Below, one piece after another: positions 1 through 13,300 of a stretch of 64,000 nt of DNA. Under the pieces are notes generated by a model that did not search any database, was not told where the DNA came from, and saw only the letters and a list, made by a program, of their open reading frames with translations. Origin of the DNA: Antedon mediterranea (lineage: Eukaryota; Echinodermata; Crinoidea; Comatulida; Antedonidae); contig NC_092672.1 in the NCBI RefSeq assembly GCF_964355755.1, forward strand, positions 21,760,501-21,824,500, given 5' to 3'. The position numbers and the translations under genes are program-made. The number at the start of each line of letters is the position of its first letter. The stretch's first letter is position 1.

Positions 1-269
1 TAGGTTTTATGCATCATAATAAAGACCAATAAAACTAAACGACGGACACACCAAACATCATCAGTAAACATGTGCGCGCATGGCATTTTTCGTCGGCAGT
101 GCCCTCCATTTTTTTTTTCTAAAAAAGTGCGACCTCTATTTTATGAAGACAGTAATCTTTAAATATTGCACCTTTTAACTGTGGCCTTTCACACAGAAAA
201 TGGTAATGGCAATAATACCAGCTTGCTTACTGGGATATTGCCGCAATTCTATGTGAAAAGGGCTTAATT

Positions 270-890
270 CAGTCTGAATGGTCAGGAACGTCAACCATAA
301 TCAATTATTTTTTAAATAGGTAAATGATCAGAGATGTCTGAATTGTAATACCCAATAAAATATCAAAATTGGTAGGCCTATTGTTTGTGTAAAAATAATC
401 AATAAGTTCTGCATTAGTTTTTGTAATTCTCGTTGGTTTAGAAATCGTAGGGAAAAAAGTACAATAGTTTATAAGATGATATAAAACAATTATTAAATAG
501 ATTATGCTTATTAAATTTGATTAAAACAATTAATTTATAATAACCGCAAAATGTTCTATGTTATTAGATTTCAGTTGACTTGTAAACAAAGCCATTCTTT
601 TTTGTTTAATGATTTATAAAAAGCGAATCTCATAGTTCTTTTGTCAATAATAAATCTGGTTATATTTTGTAATAAAAAAAATCAATAATTGTGTTCTGAA
701 ATGTTGTAAATAAAGCCAATTATAGAATTCTTTTTTGTTTAATGATTTATAAAAAGCGAACCTCATATAGTTCTTTTGTCAATAATAAATCTGGTTATAT
801 TTTGTATTAAAAAAAAATAATTGTGTTCTGAAATGTTCATAACAGTTTTATTAAATACATTATGCGTATGACAAAGGTGGTGATTTGTTT
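270..890 (+). repeat. Dispersed repeat R1, copy 1
   Basis: This block matches 18905-19637 in the same orientation: the words around GATCAGAGATGTCTGAATTG, ATAAGTTCTGCATT and AATACATTATGCGTATGACA recur in the same order. A 132-bp tandem duplication lies inside it (about 582-700 and 700-832, each with TTTATAAAAAGCGAA and AATAATAAATCTGG), whereas copy 2 has a single unit. No coding frame and no clear terminal repeats are visible, so the class is unknown. It is called an interspersed repeat only because two copies exist in this window. Confidence 0.75.
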
Positions 891-1019
891 AGAATTTCTG
901 AATCATAAACTATCAATTGTACATTGTACCTACTTTCTGTAAGTCATGACCAACATATAGTATATATGTTTAAAGATTACCATTTTTAATCATTTTCCTT
1001 CATTAAATGCTTATTCTGG

Positions 1020-1530
1020 ATGTCGGCAGCCGGCATAAAAGTTTGTTGCCTTCATAGCCTTAGCTTTTCGAATTACAATGGATCTCTGCGGCTGCGCCTA
1101 TAAATGATAATGTGTCTTAGGCATACTGTAGATCTTCACCTTGATTTTTCCAGTTCAGTGTGCATTTTTCAATCAAAATATTATTTAAGCCAAGATCAGT
1201 TTTAAATATGTCCTTTACAAGTTGCATTGGATCTTTTCCTTGATGTCACCAAATCTTAGGCTGTAGCTTCTAGAATGCCTTTCAACTGGTAGCAATTCAG
1301 CTTCCATGTAGCTATTGTATCCTGATCCTGTTTAGATTTGATGTTTCACACATTCATAGTCAAACTATCGGTTGTAGCTTTAAATTTATCCTTAGTTTTA
1401 TTTTGAAGTTCCATAACATTTCTGTTTAGCAATGCTTGTTAGCCTTGCTTTAGTGATGCTCTTTCCTTGTCAATCCTACTATTTATGTCAGCTGCTAAGC
1501 TACCCATTTCACCACTAAATGCATTCATTC
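1020..1530 (-). pseudogene. Decayed LINE ORF1-like (L1 ORF1p/Transposase_22-type) fragment
   Basis: Reading the minus strand gives broken frames that together resemble the RNA-binding ORF1 protein of non-LTR retrotransposons. In order they are a charged piece containing VERHSRSYSLRFGDIKEK (+ strand about 1245-1300), then VKDIFKTDLGLNNILIEKC (about 1160-1215), then QRSIVIRKAKAMKATNF (about 1040-1090). Known L1-type ORF1 proteins show the same order: an SRxxNLRF-gI-E segment, a Lg-IER segment and an R-Iiv-f segment. At least two frameshifts and several stops separate the pieces, so it cannot be functional. No reverse transcriptase follows on this strand. The family match is by motif order only; the element clade is not determined. 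Confidence 0.5.
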
Positions 1531-3399
1531 AACATTTTTTACTTGGGGTACCCGAGTCTAGGACTCTCTCTTCTTCTCCATCTGGACACTACAGAGCCAA
1601 CTTTCAAGTCCTACTAGTTCTTTACGCATTGTCTGCCAGCTCTGAAACATTGCATGCATATACTAGGGTAATAGGTGAACAAAGCTATAGAGAGAAAATG
1701 TTCATACTTCAATCGTCAATTATGACGTCATACACATGGTACCAATCGAAAAAAATGCGATTTATAAAGTACTACTCCTCCCTTATTCGTTGTAGTACTT
1801 CTGCTCCCGGAAATAGCAAAAAATAACCGTATTTGGTAGCAAGGTTATTGATGTGTATGTGACCTTACATCCCGTCTTCTGACGTCATTACAGCTTCTTT
1901 TGCTGTACCTCGAGTATCGCACATTCGTGCTTGTTTATTCATAGCTTGTTCAGTAGGCTCAGTTTTTTACCTATACTATGAATTTGTGTTTTTCTTGTAT
2001 TCATAGTTCGAGATAAAGCACTAATAATGTGTTATGAATACTCAGGCTTATATTCTTAGTAAAATGTAATGACTTTAGAATGATCAACTGTTTGTAATTA
2101 AATATTATGCAGAGCAAGTATGTCTTCACTTAGAGATGTCTATTGCCCTTTAATTTTACTGTAAATAAGAATTTGAGTTCTCTACACTAAAGGTTATTCA
2201 CATGACAGTATGTCATATATATAGGTAACTTTATTCCCCCCAAAAAAATTACAGTATGTAATAGTGATATGTAAAAGGAATTTAAATAATAAAGCATAAT
2301 AATCAGAAATAGAAAAATTTATTTAATTAATTCAAATTGTTCAATACAATTTAAAATATTTAAAATTCCTTGAGTATTATCACAAATAAATAATGTTTTC
2401 AATTTGTAGCATTCAAAATACAGTAGGAGGGTTTGTTTATAATTTTATAATTATATTACTCGATGCGTAGGCACCCAAAAATTATTATTTTTACTCTATC
2501 TTTGGTATGGCATTCTTTAAAAATTACCTTTTTTTTTCAATGAGCTTGCCTGAATCTTCGACTGTCTGATGTTTTCAATTCTCCTTCTCCTTTTTTATTT
2601 GGATATATATTGTATTTTGTATCATCATCTTCCCAACTTTTTTATTATTTTTTTCTGGGAGCCTAGGCGTAAAGTTGTTAAACTTATATAGGTTTCCTTC
2701 CACACATACTATGTTTTTTATTGGTTATCACAAGTGTTTATATAATTATTATTTTATGTATTTTTAATATATGTGAGGAGAACATTTATTGAATATTTAT
2801 TTATTGAATATTGAACAAATCAAATCACAAGTGTTTACATAATTATTATTTTATGTATTTTTGTGTATTTATTGAATATTGAATAAACAAATCAAAAATC
2901 AAATAAAACAAATCATAATATAATAATGTTGTGTATGCTAAAAATGCCTTAGTAAACATGTGAACTCACATGTTGTACGAATACTATTGGGCTACTGGTT
3001 TAAATTTTGGTTTATATCTAGTAGGACTAATAATACAATTAATTTGCATTACTAGAGTAAGCTAAGCTAGTGGCATGTTTTGAATTTAAAATGACCATTT
3101 TGATTAACTGGCATATATACAGTAAATGAAAGTGTGAAACTATTGTTTAATAGTGAATACGGTAGGTGTACTATTTAAATGTTATGATTTTCTAAAAACC
3201 AAATGATGGTTACATCACCAATAGAGTTAGCCTAGGCATCTAGGCTTATAATAGACCTACTAGACAATATGTGAAAAGGTAATTAAATAAAATACTTTTT
3301 GTCTTTTTCTATTTGGACATTGGAATCAATCATAAATACATTTATATTTTTTTTTCGGTTACTTAGACATTTTTTTATTCATACTTCTTAAAGGATGTC
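1531..3399. other. Non-coding stretch, AT-rich
   Basis: I see no gene here. The 119-residue open frame at 1467-1826 (+) is unrelated to any family I know and overlaps the LINE ORF1 remnant. The only structure is a local tandem duplication of about 97 bp at 2726-2900, marked by two copies of CACAAGTGTTTA...AATTATTATTTTATGTATTTTT. The rest is low-complexity A/T sequence with scattered TAGGCCTA words. Confidence 0.6.
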
Positions 3400-3875
3400 A
3401 CTGTAGTAATGTCTAATAAGTGCCTCTAAATTATTGAATGCACTTCCTAATGATATCACATGTTCTGTACTCCGATCTCAAGGAATTGTTTTCTGTATTT
3501 TAAGTAAAAAACTACATTTCATCAAATTACTAGTATATTTTAAATGATTATTGTCAGCCGTTTTTCATCTCCTCTGCCCCATATGGCTACTAAATTCCAA
3601 TAATTACCATTTATATCGTTTAGTGTCTTTATGCTTCCTGTTTATTTATTTATTTTTTTTTGTATGTGTTTTGTTCTGTCTTTTTGTTTTATTGTACATG
3701 GCTTGCCCGCCACAAGTAACTTCTAGTTTAGCTTCTTCTTTTTAGCATTTAAAAAAAATTGTATATGTTTATTTTTTGAAGCAAAAGTATATTTATTATT
3801 ATTTTAACTTTATTTTTGTCAAATGTTAACATTCTATTTTAAAGAATAATAAATGCTACTTGAAATGAAATGAAT
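3400..3875 (+). mobile_element. 3' end of a non-LTR retrotransposon (decayed)
   Basis: At about 3420-3525 the + strand reads SASKLLNALPNDIT followed by LSKKLHF. This fits the LWNsLP-ir...F+..Lk..L signature that closes the reverse transcriptase ORF of CR1/L2/Jockey-like LINEs. It is followed by a T-rich 3' UTR with the word GGCTTGCCCGCCACAAGTAA (3700-3719) and ends in AATAATAAATGC and a GAAATGAAATGA tail near 3870. Stops and frame breaks show it is dead. The 5' part of the element is absent, as is usual for truncated LINE copies. Confidence 0.5.
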
Positions 3876-4490
3876 TTATAAATTATGGAACTATTATTAA
3901 GAAAGAAAACAAATCAAATAGTTTATTCATATCGATATTGCAAAATTATTTTACAACTCTTTATAGAGTATTTATTGAAAAACTCATTTTATGTGTTATT
4001 ATTACTACTTCTTTAAATTGTATTAATCTATTAATCAATTTTTCCTGTTGTAATCTTTTGTGGTCATTTTTAGATTTTATTTTGCATATGTTTTATGCAC
4101 ACATTATTTTTGTGAACAAGCTCCATTACAAAAATGATTTTATTATTATTATTATATTATAACTTATATTATCAAGGTTCTTTTATTTTTGAATGAATCC
4201 CAAAAGTTTGAGATCTGTCAGTCTTTATAGTGTAAAGCTGGGGTTAAGACAGAGCTAAAATCCTCTGGATAGGAAATAAGGTAGTATAAACTCTTGAGAT
4301 GGTGAAAAATGTTTTGCAGAGCAAAGTTTTTAATGGAATTTTTATTTGATGACCTCTCCCCCCCCCCTACCCCCAACTAAACAAGTTTTAGATTACATCG
4401 TTCCTCTTGAGTTTATTTTGTAGTATAAATGAAGCATGGCCTCCTGAGCTCAATTTGATTCTTTCAAAGTTAAAATGATATATATACTAA

Positions 4491-6523
4491 TAGGTATCCC
4501 AATGAAGCGGATTTTCGTTACCGCGATTTTAACACGTTCGTGAAATTTCAAAAAGTGACGTGTCTTTGAAGTTAAAAATATACTATTTCTGATATACACA
4601 TGTGAATAAAAATTATATGTCTGGAAAGATCTTGTTTAAGGGATTATTTTCATATATTTTTAATCTATGTTTATTAAATATTTTAATAGAAAACGCGAGT
4701 TGAAAATGAGGTACAAAAGCCGGCGAGCCGAAATCCGCGCGCTAAAAATAACTTTGGAAAACACCTACCCATTTTCAAAACACGATCGCACGAGGTCCAT
4801 AATAGGTGGTGGAGTAATTTTTGTTGCATGTTATCAGGCTTTAAATACTCTTTATTTTGATATGTAAATCGGTTATTATTTTTATGTACATCCGCCTCAA
4901 ATGTCAATTTTAACGATAAAAATTGAATTTTTTAGTCTTTCTCATTATCAAAATCTGGCTAATTTAGTATTGAATTGAAGCTAATTTATATTTCTGTTTG
5001 ATAAACCACATCGTTTTATTTGACTTTGCGTGGACCTCGTGCGAAGAGGCCAACAAGACCAACCACTGAAAAAAATAATCCCTACCATAAATATCAGTGT
5101 TTACCATTTTCCTGACGGGGGGGATTCAGTTCTCCGCTTATTACTAAATTATCGTCGCCCAGACAATGTGCATGGTATGCATGTATTAGCGCGTTAATTA
5201 ATGATTGGATAACCCCTGCAGTGGACTGTTCCATTTTCTGAACTAGTCTTCGCCGCACACGAGGCATGTCGAAAAATGTCGCCTCTCATGGAATATTTGC
5301 TTCGAAACGTCAATTTTACCGATTTATTAAATTATTTAATAAGTGGAATATTTATAAATCTACTATATAAAGCAAGTACGTTAGGAAGAAATGTACCGAA
5401 GAAATTTAAGAAGCTTTGATTTTGCTATGCAGCGGCCGTAAGCCATTCTATGTAGGCGGCCGAAACGCGCTTTGGCCTGTGTTGCCGTTGTATGTCTACG
5501 CTGTTTCTAGGCCTAAATTTTATTCCGTATATTTCAATTCAAAGTGCAACTTTCGGTTAGAATAATCGAAAGGGAAATAAAATTAAACATGCTACAATTA
5601 TACCATTGAGGTAATTACTTTGTTAAATAAAAAATTTCTTCCCGATATTTCTTAGGCAGAATTTAGCGTCAGGCTTTTATTTAGACCTTAGATTAGCTAG
5701 CTGTAGGGGCCTATCTTAACTTTTGTAGTAGGCGCGGCCGAGTCTACGTTCGGCCCGGCGCTCCAAATGGAATCGAACACATAATAAGCACGGGCTTAAT
5801 TCTTATTTTTGGCGGTTTGAAAATCAATTTAAATAATATATGATTATAAATACTACTTTAAATACTAGAATTATTAAAAAAATGTATACTTACGAAAAAT
5901 AATATTTAATGAAAAGAAACAATACCCACACAGTTTTTTAACGCAATATTTTTTTTTTCACATTTTAACATTTTTTAACAATATTTTATGTTGTATTTCA
6001 GAATTACCTACCTGTCAATATAAATAACCTTACTAAAATACATATTACATTTTATGCAATGCAAAAAAAAAGAAGTTAATTCAAACATTGGTTCAAAAGT
6101 TATGAATCATTTAAAGACAGGAACTTTTTGGGCATTTTTGAGACATTGGGAAAATCACGCGTAAAAAGCCCTCGGACGAATTTTGTAGGGCGATATCTAA
6201 AAAAAAAAATGTTGAGGACACCCAAAAAAAATTTTTTCTTGTACAACTCTGTTGTATCTATGGGTTTGGAAAAAATAAGAACTTTGAAATTATTAGTATA
6301 AAAGTTATAACCCTTCAAAAATGGGTTCAAATATAATTAGAAAAAGTGCCATTTTTCAAGCAAAAATCACTGTTTTTTGGGCACTTTAACGGACCATAAC
6401 TTTTGAATGGATAATCCGATTTCAATCATTTAAATTGCAAAAGTTTATGTTCAGTAAGTTCCTTCTGATTAACTGAAAGAAAAAGTACCATCATTAATTT
6501 GAATTTTTACATTGGGATACCTA
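4491..6523. mobile_element. 2.03-kb TIR DNA transposon, non-autonomous, 7-bp flanking repeat
   Basis: The sequence begins TAGGTATCCCAATG at 4491-4504 and ends with the exact reverse complement CATTGGGATACCTA at 6510-6523. Both sides are flanked by ATACTAA (4484-4490 and 6524-6530), which I read as a 7-bp target-site duplication. The interior (5030-5800) is more GC- and CpG-rich than its surroundings, consistent with inserted DNA, but no transposase frame is seen. The segment 4741-4800 (a run ending in CACGATCGCA) recurs at 11325-11390. The superfamily is not assigned: the TSD length would fit P-like or Dada-like elements, but the ends match none that I recognise. Confidence 0.6.
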
Positions 6524-6530
6524 ATACTAA

Positions 6531-9500
6531 AAGGAAAATAATGTGTTACTAAAGTCACGTATCCATGGTGATTGTGATGACAGGCCCAGACTCTATACTA
6601 TACATGATATTACGATACTATCTGAATTAAATATTCAGCCAGTGTGCAAAAACTTCTGGATATTATTTAAGTTGATTATAAATGACTTATACAATTTAGC
6701 ATTCCTATAATGCTAACGCCTTTTTCATGTTTATATTATATAATGCTTTTTTTTATAAATAATAAACGAAAAAAGAAAGAAAAAGGGCGAATTACATTGG
6801 ATAATAACAATTTAAACAGATTATAAAGATGTAATATTTAGAACAACAACAAATATTGCAGATTGAATTGTGTCTTGTTGTGAATGAATGATTTTTGGTC
6901 TTTATTTTGAATATTATATTGATAAAGATATACAACAATGACAAAAAAGCAGGATTATATTTTACAACAATGATCAAATAGATTATGAAGATTGTAGATT
7001 TATGACAACTACTGTATTATATTATACTGATTAACTTGTATTAATCATGTCATTGACAGTGCTAGAACCCTGGTGCATTTAACATCGTGTATAAGTATAA
7101 AAGCATGAAAGAGTATAAGAGCATGATGTCAATACAGAGAAGAGCTTAGTGGCTTTCTGTAGTTTGCAACGCCCTTTTAATTAATTAGGTACGCTGTGTG
7201 TTAATAGAGCATTGTCACACATTGCATACAAAAACAAGTCATGATATTATTTTATGCTTACAAAACTGAATTTAGAAAAACATATATTTATAAATAAAAT
7301 TGAAAAAAAAAATGAATTAGTAGTTTCTATAATTATAAATTGCTTTAAAAAATAATTTGGGATTTACACTACCCATCTGAATATCATACACCTTAATCTG
7401 AATACCTTATCAACATGAATCAGATCATTTTTATACTGTCCTTTATTAATAATTATAATATTGACAACCATTCTGATGTTTGTTCATGGTTGTGCAGAGC
7501 CATGATAAATACAATTGTCACAGCTTGAATAAGGTGACAGGGAGAAAATTAAATGAAAACTTTCTCAATAATATTTCTCTGCTCAAATGCTGGATTGTAA
7601 TGAGTTTTTAATAGTAAATGTGTCCATATAATTTATTGTTTGTTAAGTAGCTGGTCTTTTACCACACTGATGTTTAATGTGAAATGGTTAAATGTATTCA
7701 GAGTGAGATCTGACAATGTAAATTATCTTAATTAAAATCATTTACATTAAAAACTTTCAATTGTATTTATATTATATTTTATTAATTTTAAGTGCTGTTT
7801 TTAAAATACAATTGCAGTCTACCAAAACTAAACACTATTAACTTGTGATGTACACAGCCTTTTTAATACTTAGTTGAAATGCCATTATTAGACATTTTTA
7901 ATCATTGATTTATTTAGAGAAATTAATAAAACTTCACCAGAAGTTTTAGAATGGTCATATCAGTTTTATTTTGATTATTTATACTACTATAACAATATAT
8001 GTTCACATTTTGTAGTAATACACTACCAACATGTATAGATAGTATTTACAATACCCATCTGAATAATTATACTACACCTTAATCTGAATACCTTATCCAA
8101 TCTGAATACCTTATCCAATCTGAATACAGTGTTTAAACAGCGAATACTGTTTTGTAATTAATTCATTCCATAAGACCATAATTTAACATCAAATAAATAG
8201 TCATAAAATCAAATCTTCTTTATTTTAATATATTCCTCTTTTTGTTTTCTTTTGAAAACGTCATTTTGTATTGACACTTTTTAAATTTAAGTCATATCAA
8301 GAGTAACTTTCTGTGGATTGAAAATGCCATGCTTCACACAAAGTTACGCGCACAAGATTTTTTCTTATAACCAACACCTGCAATTGCTGTAACTAATTAT
8401 ATGCGTATTTTCATTATAAGCCTTAAAATAATTGAAAAGTCAATTAAACCATATCAAATTTTATTGTAATGATTTTACTGATTTTGATTTTAAATGTATT
8501 ATGGCTACCCTTACAGTACATGATGGCATTGTTAACCCTATTTCACATTGACCATTCTTATTATTTTAAATGCATAATTATGGCTACTCATACATGCTGA
8601 TTGCATTCTTAACCCTATTTCACATTGACTATTCTTTTTATTGTACAATTTACTAAATGCTTTAGTTTACTTAATTCACTTCCCACAACCTTAATCAATA
8701 ATCACCTTGACAAATTTCAATATAAATTTACCTCCTGGTTCATCCTGTTTTTCATCACTGTTTTCCTCCTTGTACTCTATTTGCACAAACATACTTTGCC
8801 TATTATATTATTCTTAATAGTTGTTGTTTACAATAGTGATGAAAGCATTAATTTTAAAAATTTCTGTAATTTCGCGTGGAAGTAATCATATTTATCTTAA
8901 TTTATGTCATGTTCATCCCACCAAAATCTGATGATGAAAACAGTTACCATGAAATTAGTACTTATGTAGAAACAAGGCTATATAAAAAAAAAGGATAGAT
9001 TCAGGGTTTAACAAAATATATGACATAATCAATTTTAACCGGCTGAAAACATCTATTGAAATCCTCCATACATTATGTAGAAGAGCTGACTATTGCAATA
9101 TGCTTTATTAGTTGATGCCATTCCAAAAGATTGTATAAGTATAATTAAGAATCATAACAACAATATGTCTGTACATATTAAGAATAAATGTATTATAACA
9201 ATTAAATAACACATAACACATAACAGCAAAATGTATACTCATGCTTTAAATCAAAAGCTATTACTTCTCGTGTTTTAAACAAATGGAATGTTGCTCTCAA
9301 CGCCCAAAACATAAATCCGATAATGAAGGTGAAAAATGAAAAAATATACTAAATTATAAACCATTACATAAAATTGTTCCAACTAACTTACAGCTGTATC
9401 TGGAAATTGAAAAAAATGAATGTTATATATGTGTTATTGAAAATTAAAAGCTTTTCTTTTACATTGTATACATAACAAATTATGGAAGAATATTGATAAC

Positions 9501-10256
9501 ATTTTTATAGGAATAGACAATAGCAGAAGTTCATTTAAAGTAGGGCCTACCTCTTTAATGCATGGCTCAGATTGTCTACAGTATATACATATATACAGTG
9601 CAATGCTTTAAGTATCTAAATACCTTGCAATTTTATATTCTTTTAACAATCATAAATCATACAGGTTTGATAATGCATTTTTTCTCATATTTGAATAAAA
9701 TAGGTGTTTATCAAGTCAATACTGTATTCAAATTTAGAAACAGCTTAATTACAAAATAATGGGATCATTGTGCACTTTGTAATATTAATAATTCATTATA
9801 TGATGTATTGATACTTTTAACACTTCTTTATTGTATCTTGAACTTTGTTGTTATCATTGATACAATAATACATGAATCAAGTGTCAACAATTATAGAGCA
9901 TTCATATTAACAGTTAATGTTGACTGATATGATTTTACTGTACCTTTCATCTCATCTTGAAAATTAAAAAAGTAAATAAAAATTAATCAAATATTAAAAA
10001 TAATACAAATATAAATAAGGCTGATATTGATGATATTGATTGCAATTTGCCTAATGAGGTTTGATGATTAAAATGAGAATTCAGCAGGGTGAATTTTCAA
10101 TACAAGATGTAGGCCTACTGTAAGTAATAATAACCTGTCATTCTTTTAAAATACAAAATAAATTGGCAAATTAATGGTAAATGCCACTTAAAAGAGTTTA
10201 TATGAAAGTATTTGTATGGAAAAATTGAATTATCAATATGCATTTATTATTTTTAG
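6531..10256. other. Non-coding, presumed intron or upstream region of the ankyrin gene
   Basis: No exon is recognisable here. Local repeats only: an approximately 50-bp block at 7360-7410 (CCATCTGAATA ... CTTAATCTGAATACC) recurs at 8045-8095. There AATCTGAATACCTTATCC is repeated about three times in tandem (8084-8127). A roughly 77-bp tandem duplication lies at 8490-8640, with two copies of TTAACCCTATTTCACATTGA. The remainder is AT-rich and featureless to me. Confidence 0.55.
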
Positions 10257-10355
10257 CATGGAAACACACCTCTGATTGAAGCTGCATATAAAGGTTTTCA
10301 TGAAGTCTGCTTGGTCCTTCTCAATAAGGGAGCTGATGTAAATCACCAAAACGAG
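10257..10355 (+). CDS. Internal exon encoding one ankyrin repeat (exon a)
   Basis: This is a 99-bp exon. It is preceded by a T-rich tract ending TTTTTAG and followed by the donor GTACTT. Reading from its first base gives 33 residues, HGNTPLIEAA at the start and GADVNHQNE at the end. That is a complete ankyrin repeat: the G-TPL-AA helix-1 signature, the LL helix-2 signature and the GADVN loop. Ankyrin repeats act as protein-binding scaffolds; the partner cannot be told from one repeat. Both intron phases are 0, so the exon can be duplicated or skipped without frame change. It is followed on the same strand by two matching exons at 14196 and 20245. The gene name cannot be determined, since one-repeat-per-exon genes are common. 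The start and end of the gene are not visible. Confidence 0.9.
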
Positions 10356-13300
10356 GTACTTTCACACATTGTATTTCAAACATTCTTAAATATAGGTGGC
10401 CAGTACAATTAAATTAATAATTTATGTTTTGTCATTCATACTGTGATTGTAGGATAATTCAAAGTTAGTACTAGTTCAAAATCTAGACTATTAGTATATT
10501 TAAATTTGTTTGAAAATGTATACCACAAATATTTGTATATTATATATATGCACAACAAATAGTTTCTTTATTTTGCTTTGTTATCCTATTTTGTAAAGAA
10601 ATTAATCAGAGCCTTATCATTAAAAGTTTACATTATTTATATATGCAGTATGTTTATTTTCACCAGTCAAAATTGCTAAATTATAGCAGGTATCCTGCTA
10701 TACTTTATTTGCACAAGTAATTAGCATTGTTTACATAATAGATTAATCAACTGATAACATGTGTACTACAAGTTTTTTCAGCATATCCTAACTTCATTTC
10801 CTATTCTCCCAATGTAAAGTTTAGCAGGCTAACTCTCTCGTGACTCTGGAGAGTTTGCGGACGTAAAGCTCCATCCCTATTCTTCCAATGTAAAGTTTAG
10901 CAGGCTAACTCTCCTGACTGAGAGTTTACAGACGCAGCGCAAAGCTCATTTCATAAAGTTTAGTTATGATACTCTATTTTAATAATAATTCATTAGAAAA
11001 TAATTAATAGGAAACTTATATTTTAAAGATGTGACCTATACCAATTCAAAATTACAATAATTACTGTGTTTTGTTTTAAAGTTAAAATGTGTTTATCGTG
11101 GACGACGTGTGAATATGTTTTTGACCCGGGCTTCCTTGTCCTTTGTCACTAATAATAGAGGCATATTTGCATAGTTTAAAATAAATACGCAATAAAATTC
11201 ATATAAATAAAAATTATATTATATAATATATATTTTATATTATTATATATTAAAATGTATTTTATCTATTATTAAAGTATTTCAAAAATAAGCTCAGATG
11301 CCGGTGGTGAGCAAAATATGCGCACTAAAAATAACTTTGGAAAACACGCACCCTAGTTTCAAAACACGATCGCATGTCACGAGGTTAAAATAAACGCTGT
11401 CTACCGTTAGGGAATCCGACACGCTATTGCGCATGCCCAGAGCTCTGGGAAGTGAATTATAGCTTGTGCCACACACACCAGGGAGATGTATTTTACATCT
11501 CCCTGCGCACACACACCACACTACCACTGCTGCATGCTGAGAGTTGGAGTGTTAGGATTTACTGTAGCCTAGTTAGTCATTGCACGAGCAAGAGAGCGAT
11601 GGATGAAACTTGGCCTAGGCCATACATGAATTAATTAAAATACGACTACGTCACGCGTTAAAATAATTATTATGATATTAATAAGAATCAGTATCTATCT
11701 ACCGTGAGAATCGTAATGCTGTTTTTAGACTTCCCAAACAGTTTTTTCACATCCACGCGGTGGCTGCCGTCAACAAATTAACTTGTGATTGCATGTTATC
11801 AAAGATAGTGTAGTAGGAAGATGTTACACTTCTATTCGTTCAATGCAAATAAAAGCGAGACAACAAGGAGCTAAATTTAAAGGGCGCCTCGCACGCCGAG
11901 TAGGGATACGGAAGGTTATTGTGGAAATAGGCTATATAACAGAAGAATAATATGACTGTAAAATTAAGATTTAATACGAACTAGAGAGTACTCCGAGAGT
12001 ACAAACCTCCGCCTACTGTAAAATTCCCCTACATAAAATTCCCCTACATAAAATTCCCCCTGAACATTTTTTTTTATTAGTTCTAAGTGTAAATAAGGCC
12101 CCGTTTCTGCTGCCAAAAATATACCGTATATATACGGTATATTTTATATACGGTATATTTTTTGGCATAAAGAAATATGTTTTAAAGACAGTTTTAATTA
12201 TTGTTCTTTCTTCATTAAAGGATATTTTTTAAATTGATATTCTATTTAATAATTTTAGAAATAAAGATTTATTATCAATTATTTTTGTTTAAAAATCAGT
12301 AGTAAACATTTTGTGTAACATAAATATAGTTTGAATTACTATAGACAATAGTACTATGCATATTCTGAGTGGCATTACTCCCTAAGGTTGGAGTGACCCA
12401 CTCATACCCCAAACATTTCAGTGAACAAAAAATATATAATTTTCCATGAGCCTTCATCGTACAACAGCCGCCGACAAACGTACTCACTAATCAAACAATT
12501 CCTCATCTATACACACCCCGTTCGGCAAAAATATTTGAACATTATTGATATATCTGATAGTATACTCGGCCTCACTACGTTGAAAGCTGCATACATATCT
12601 CATAGACTCTCTGTGTACATACCCAGTTTGAGTTTACAAATTACCATTTAGACTCTATTCCCAGACTTGCTTTGAGGTATCCACATGCCCAGTCCATGGA
12701 GGTAAAAAATAATTTTTTTTTTACCTCCATTCCCTCTCCATGTTTCCAAATACACATTTTTCAGCCTTAGAAAACGTTAAACATTTTTTTCCGCCTTAGT
12801 AGACTTAGCTTCCCCATGGTAAATGTTTCCCAATACTTTCGTCCTCTTGAATATAACTGCCTAAAGGTGTGGCGCGAAAATTATTGTTTACTTTTTGAAA
12901 ATTAACTTTTGCATTTATTTTATTTACTGAAGTATAAATAATGATGATGGGATAAGCATATAATTATGGAACAAACTGCACTTTATTTGTTTATTGGTAT
13001 ACTCCTGGTGAGCATGGTCTACTATGAAAGTTTTAGCCTCAGTGAATATTATTCACATCCTATACACAATGTATATCATTCCACTGTTTGTCTTCAGTGT
13101 TCATCAAAATAATATATTAATATTTATTAGCTTGTTATAAAATCATTAGTTGTAGGATTTATATAGATACTTTTTAGTTCAATCTGTTTTAAATGTCGGT
13201 ATATATACATGTGAATAAATAATGTTTATTTCTTGTTATAATTACTGTATAATGATTTATTTCCAGTGATTTTTTTTATATCTTTGAATTAAAAAGAATA

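Noticed and set aside
1467-1826. 119-residue frame as a gene
   Set aside because: No known family; it overlaps an antisense LINE ORF1 remnant and has no splice or promoter context.
12421-12651. Open frame with GLTTLKAAYISHRLSVYI, slightly ankyrin-like
   Set aside because: It lies in the right intron and strand but lacks the conserved GADVN loop, is not 99 bp between splice sites, and its match covers only about 12 residues.
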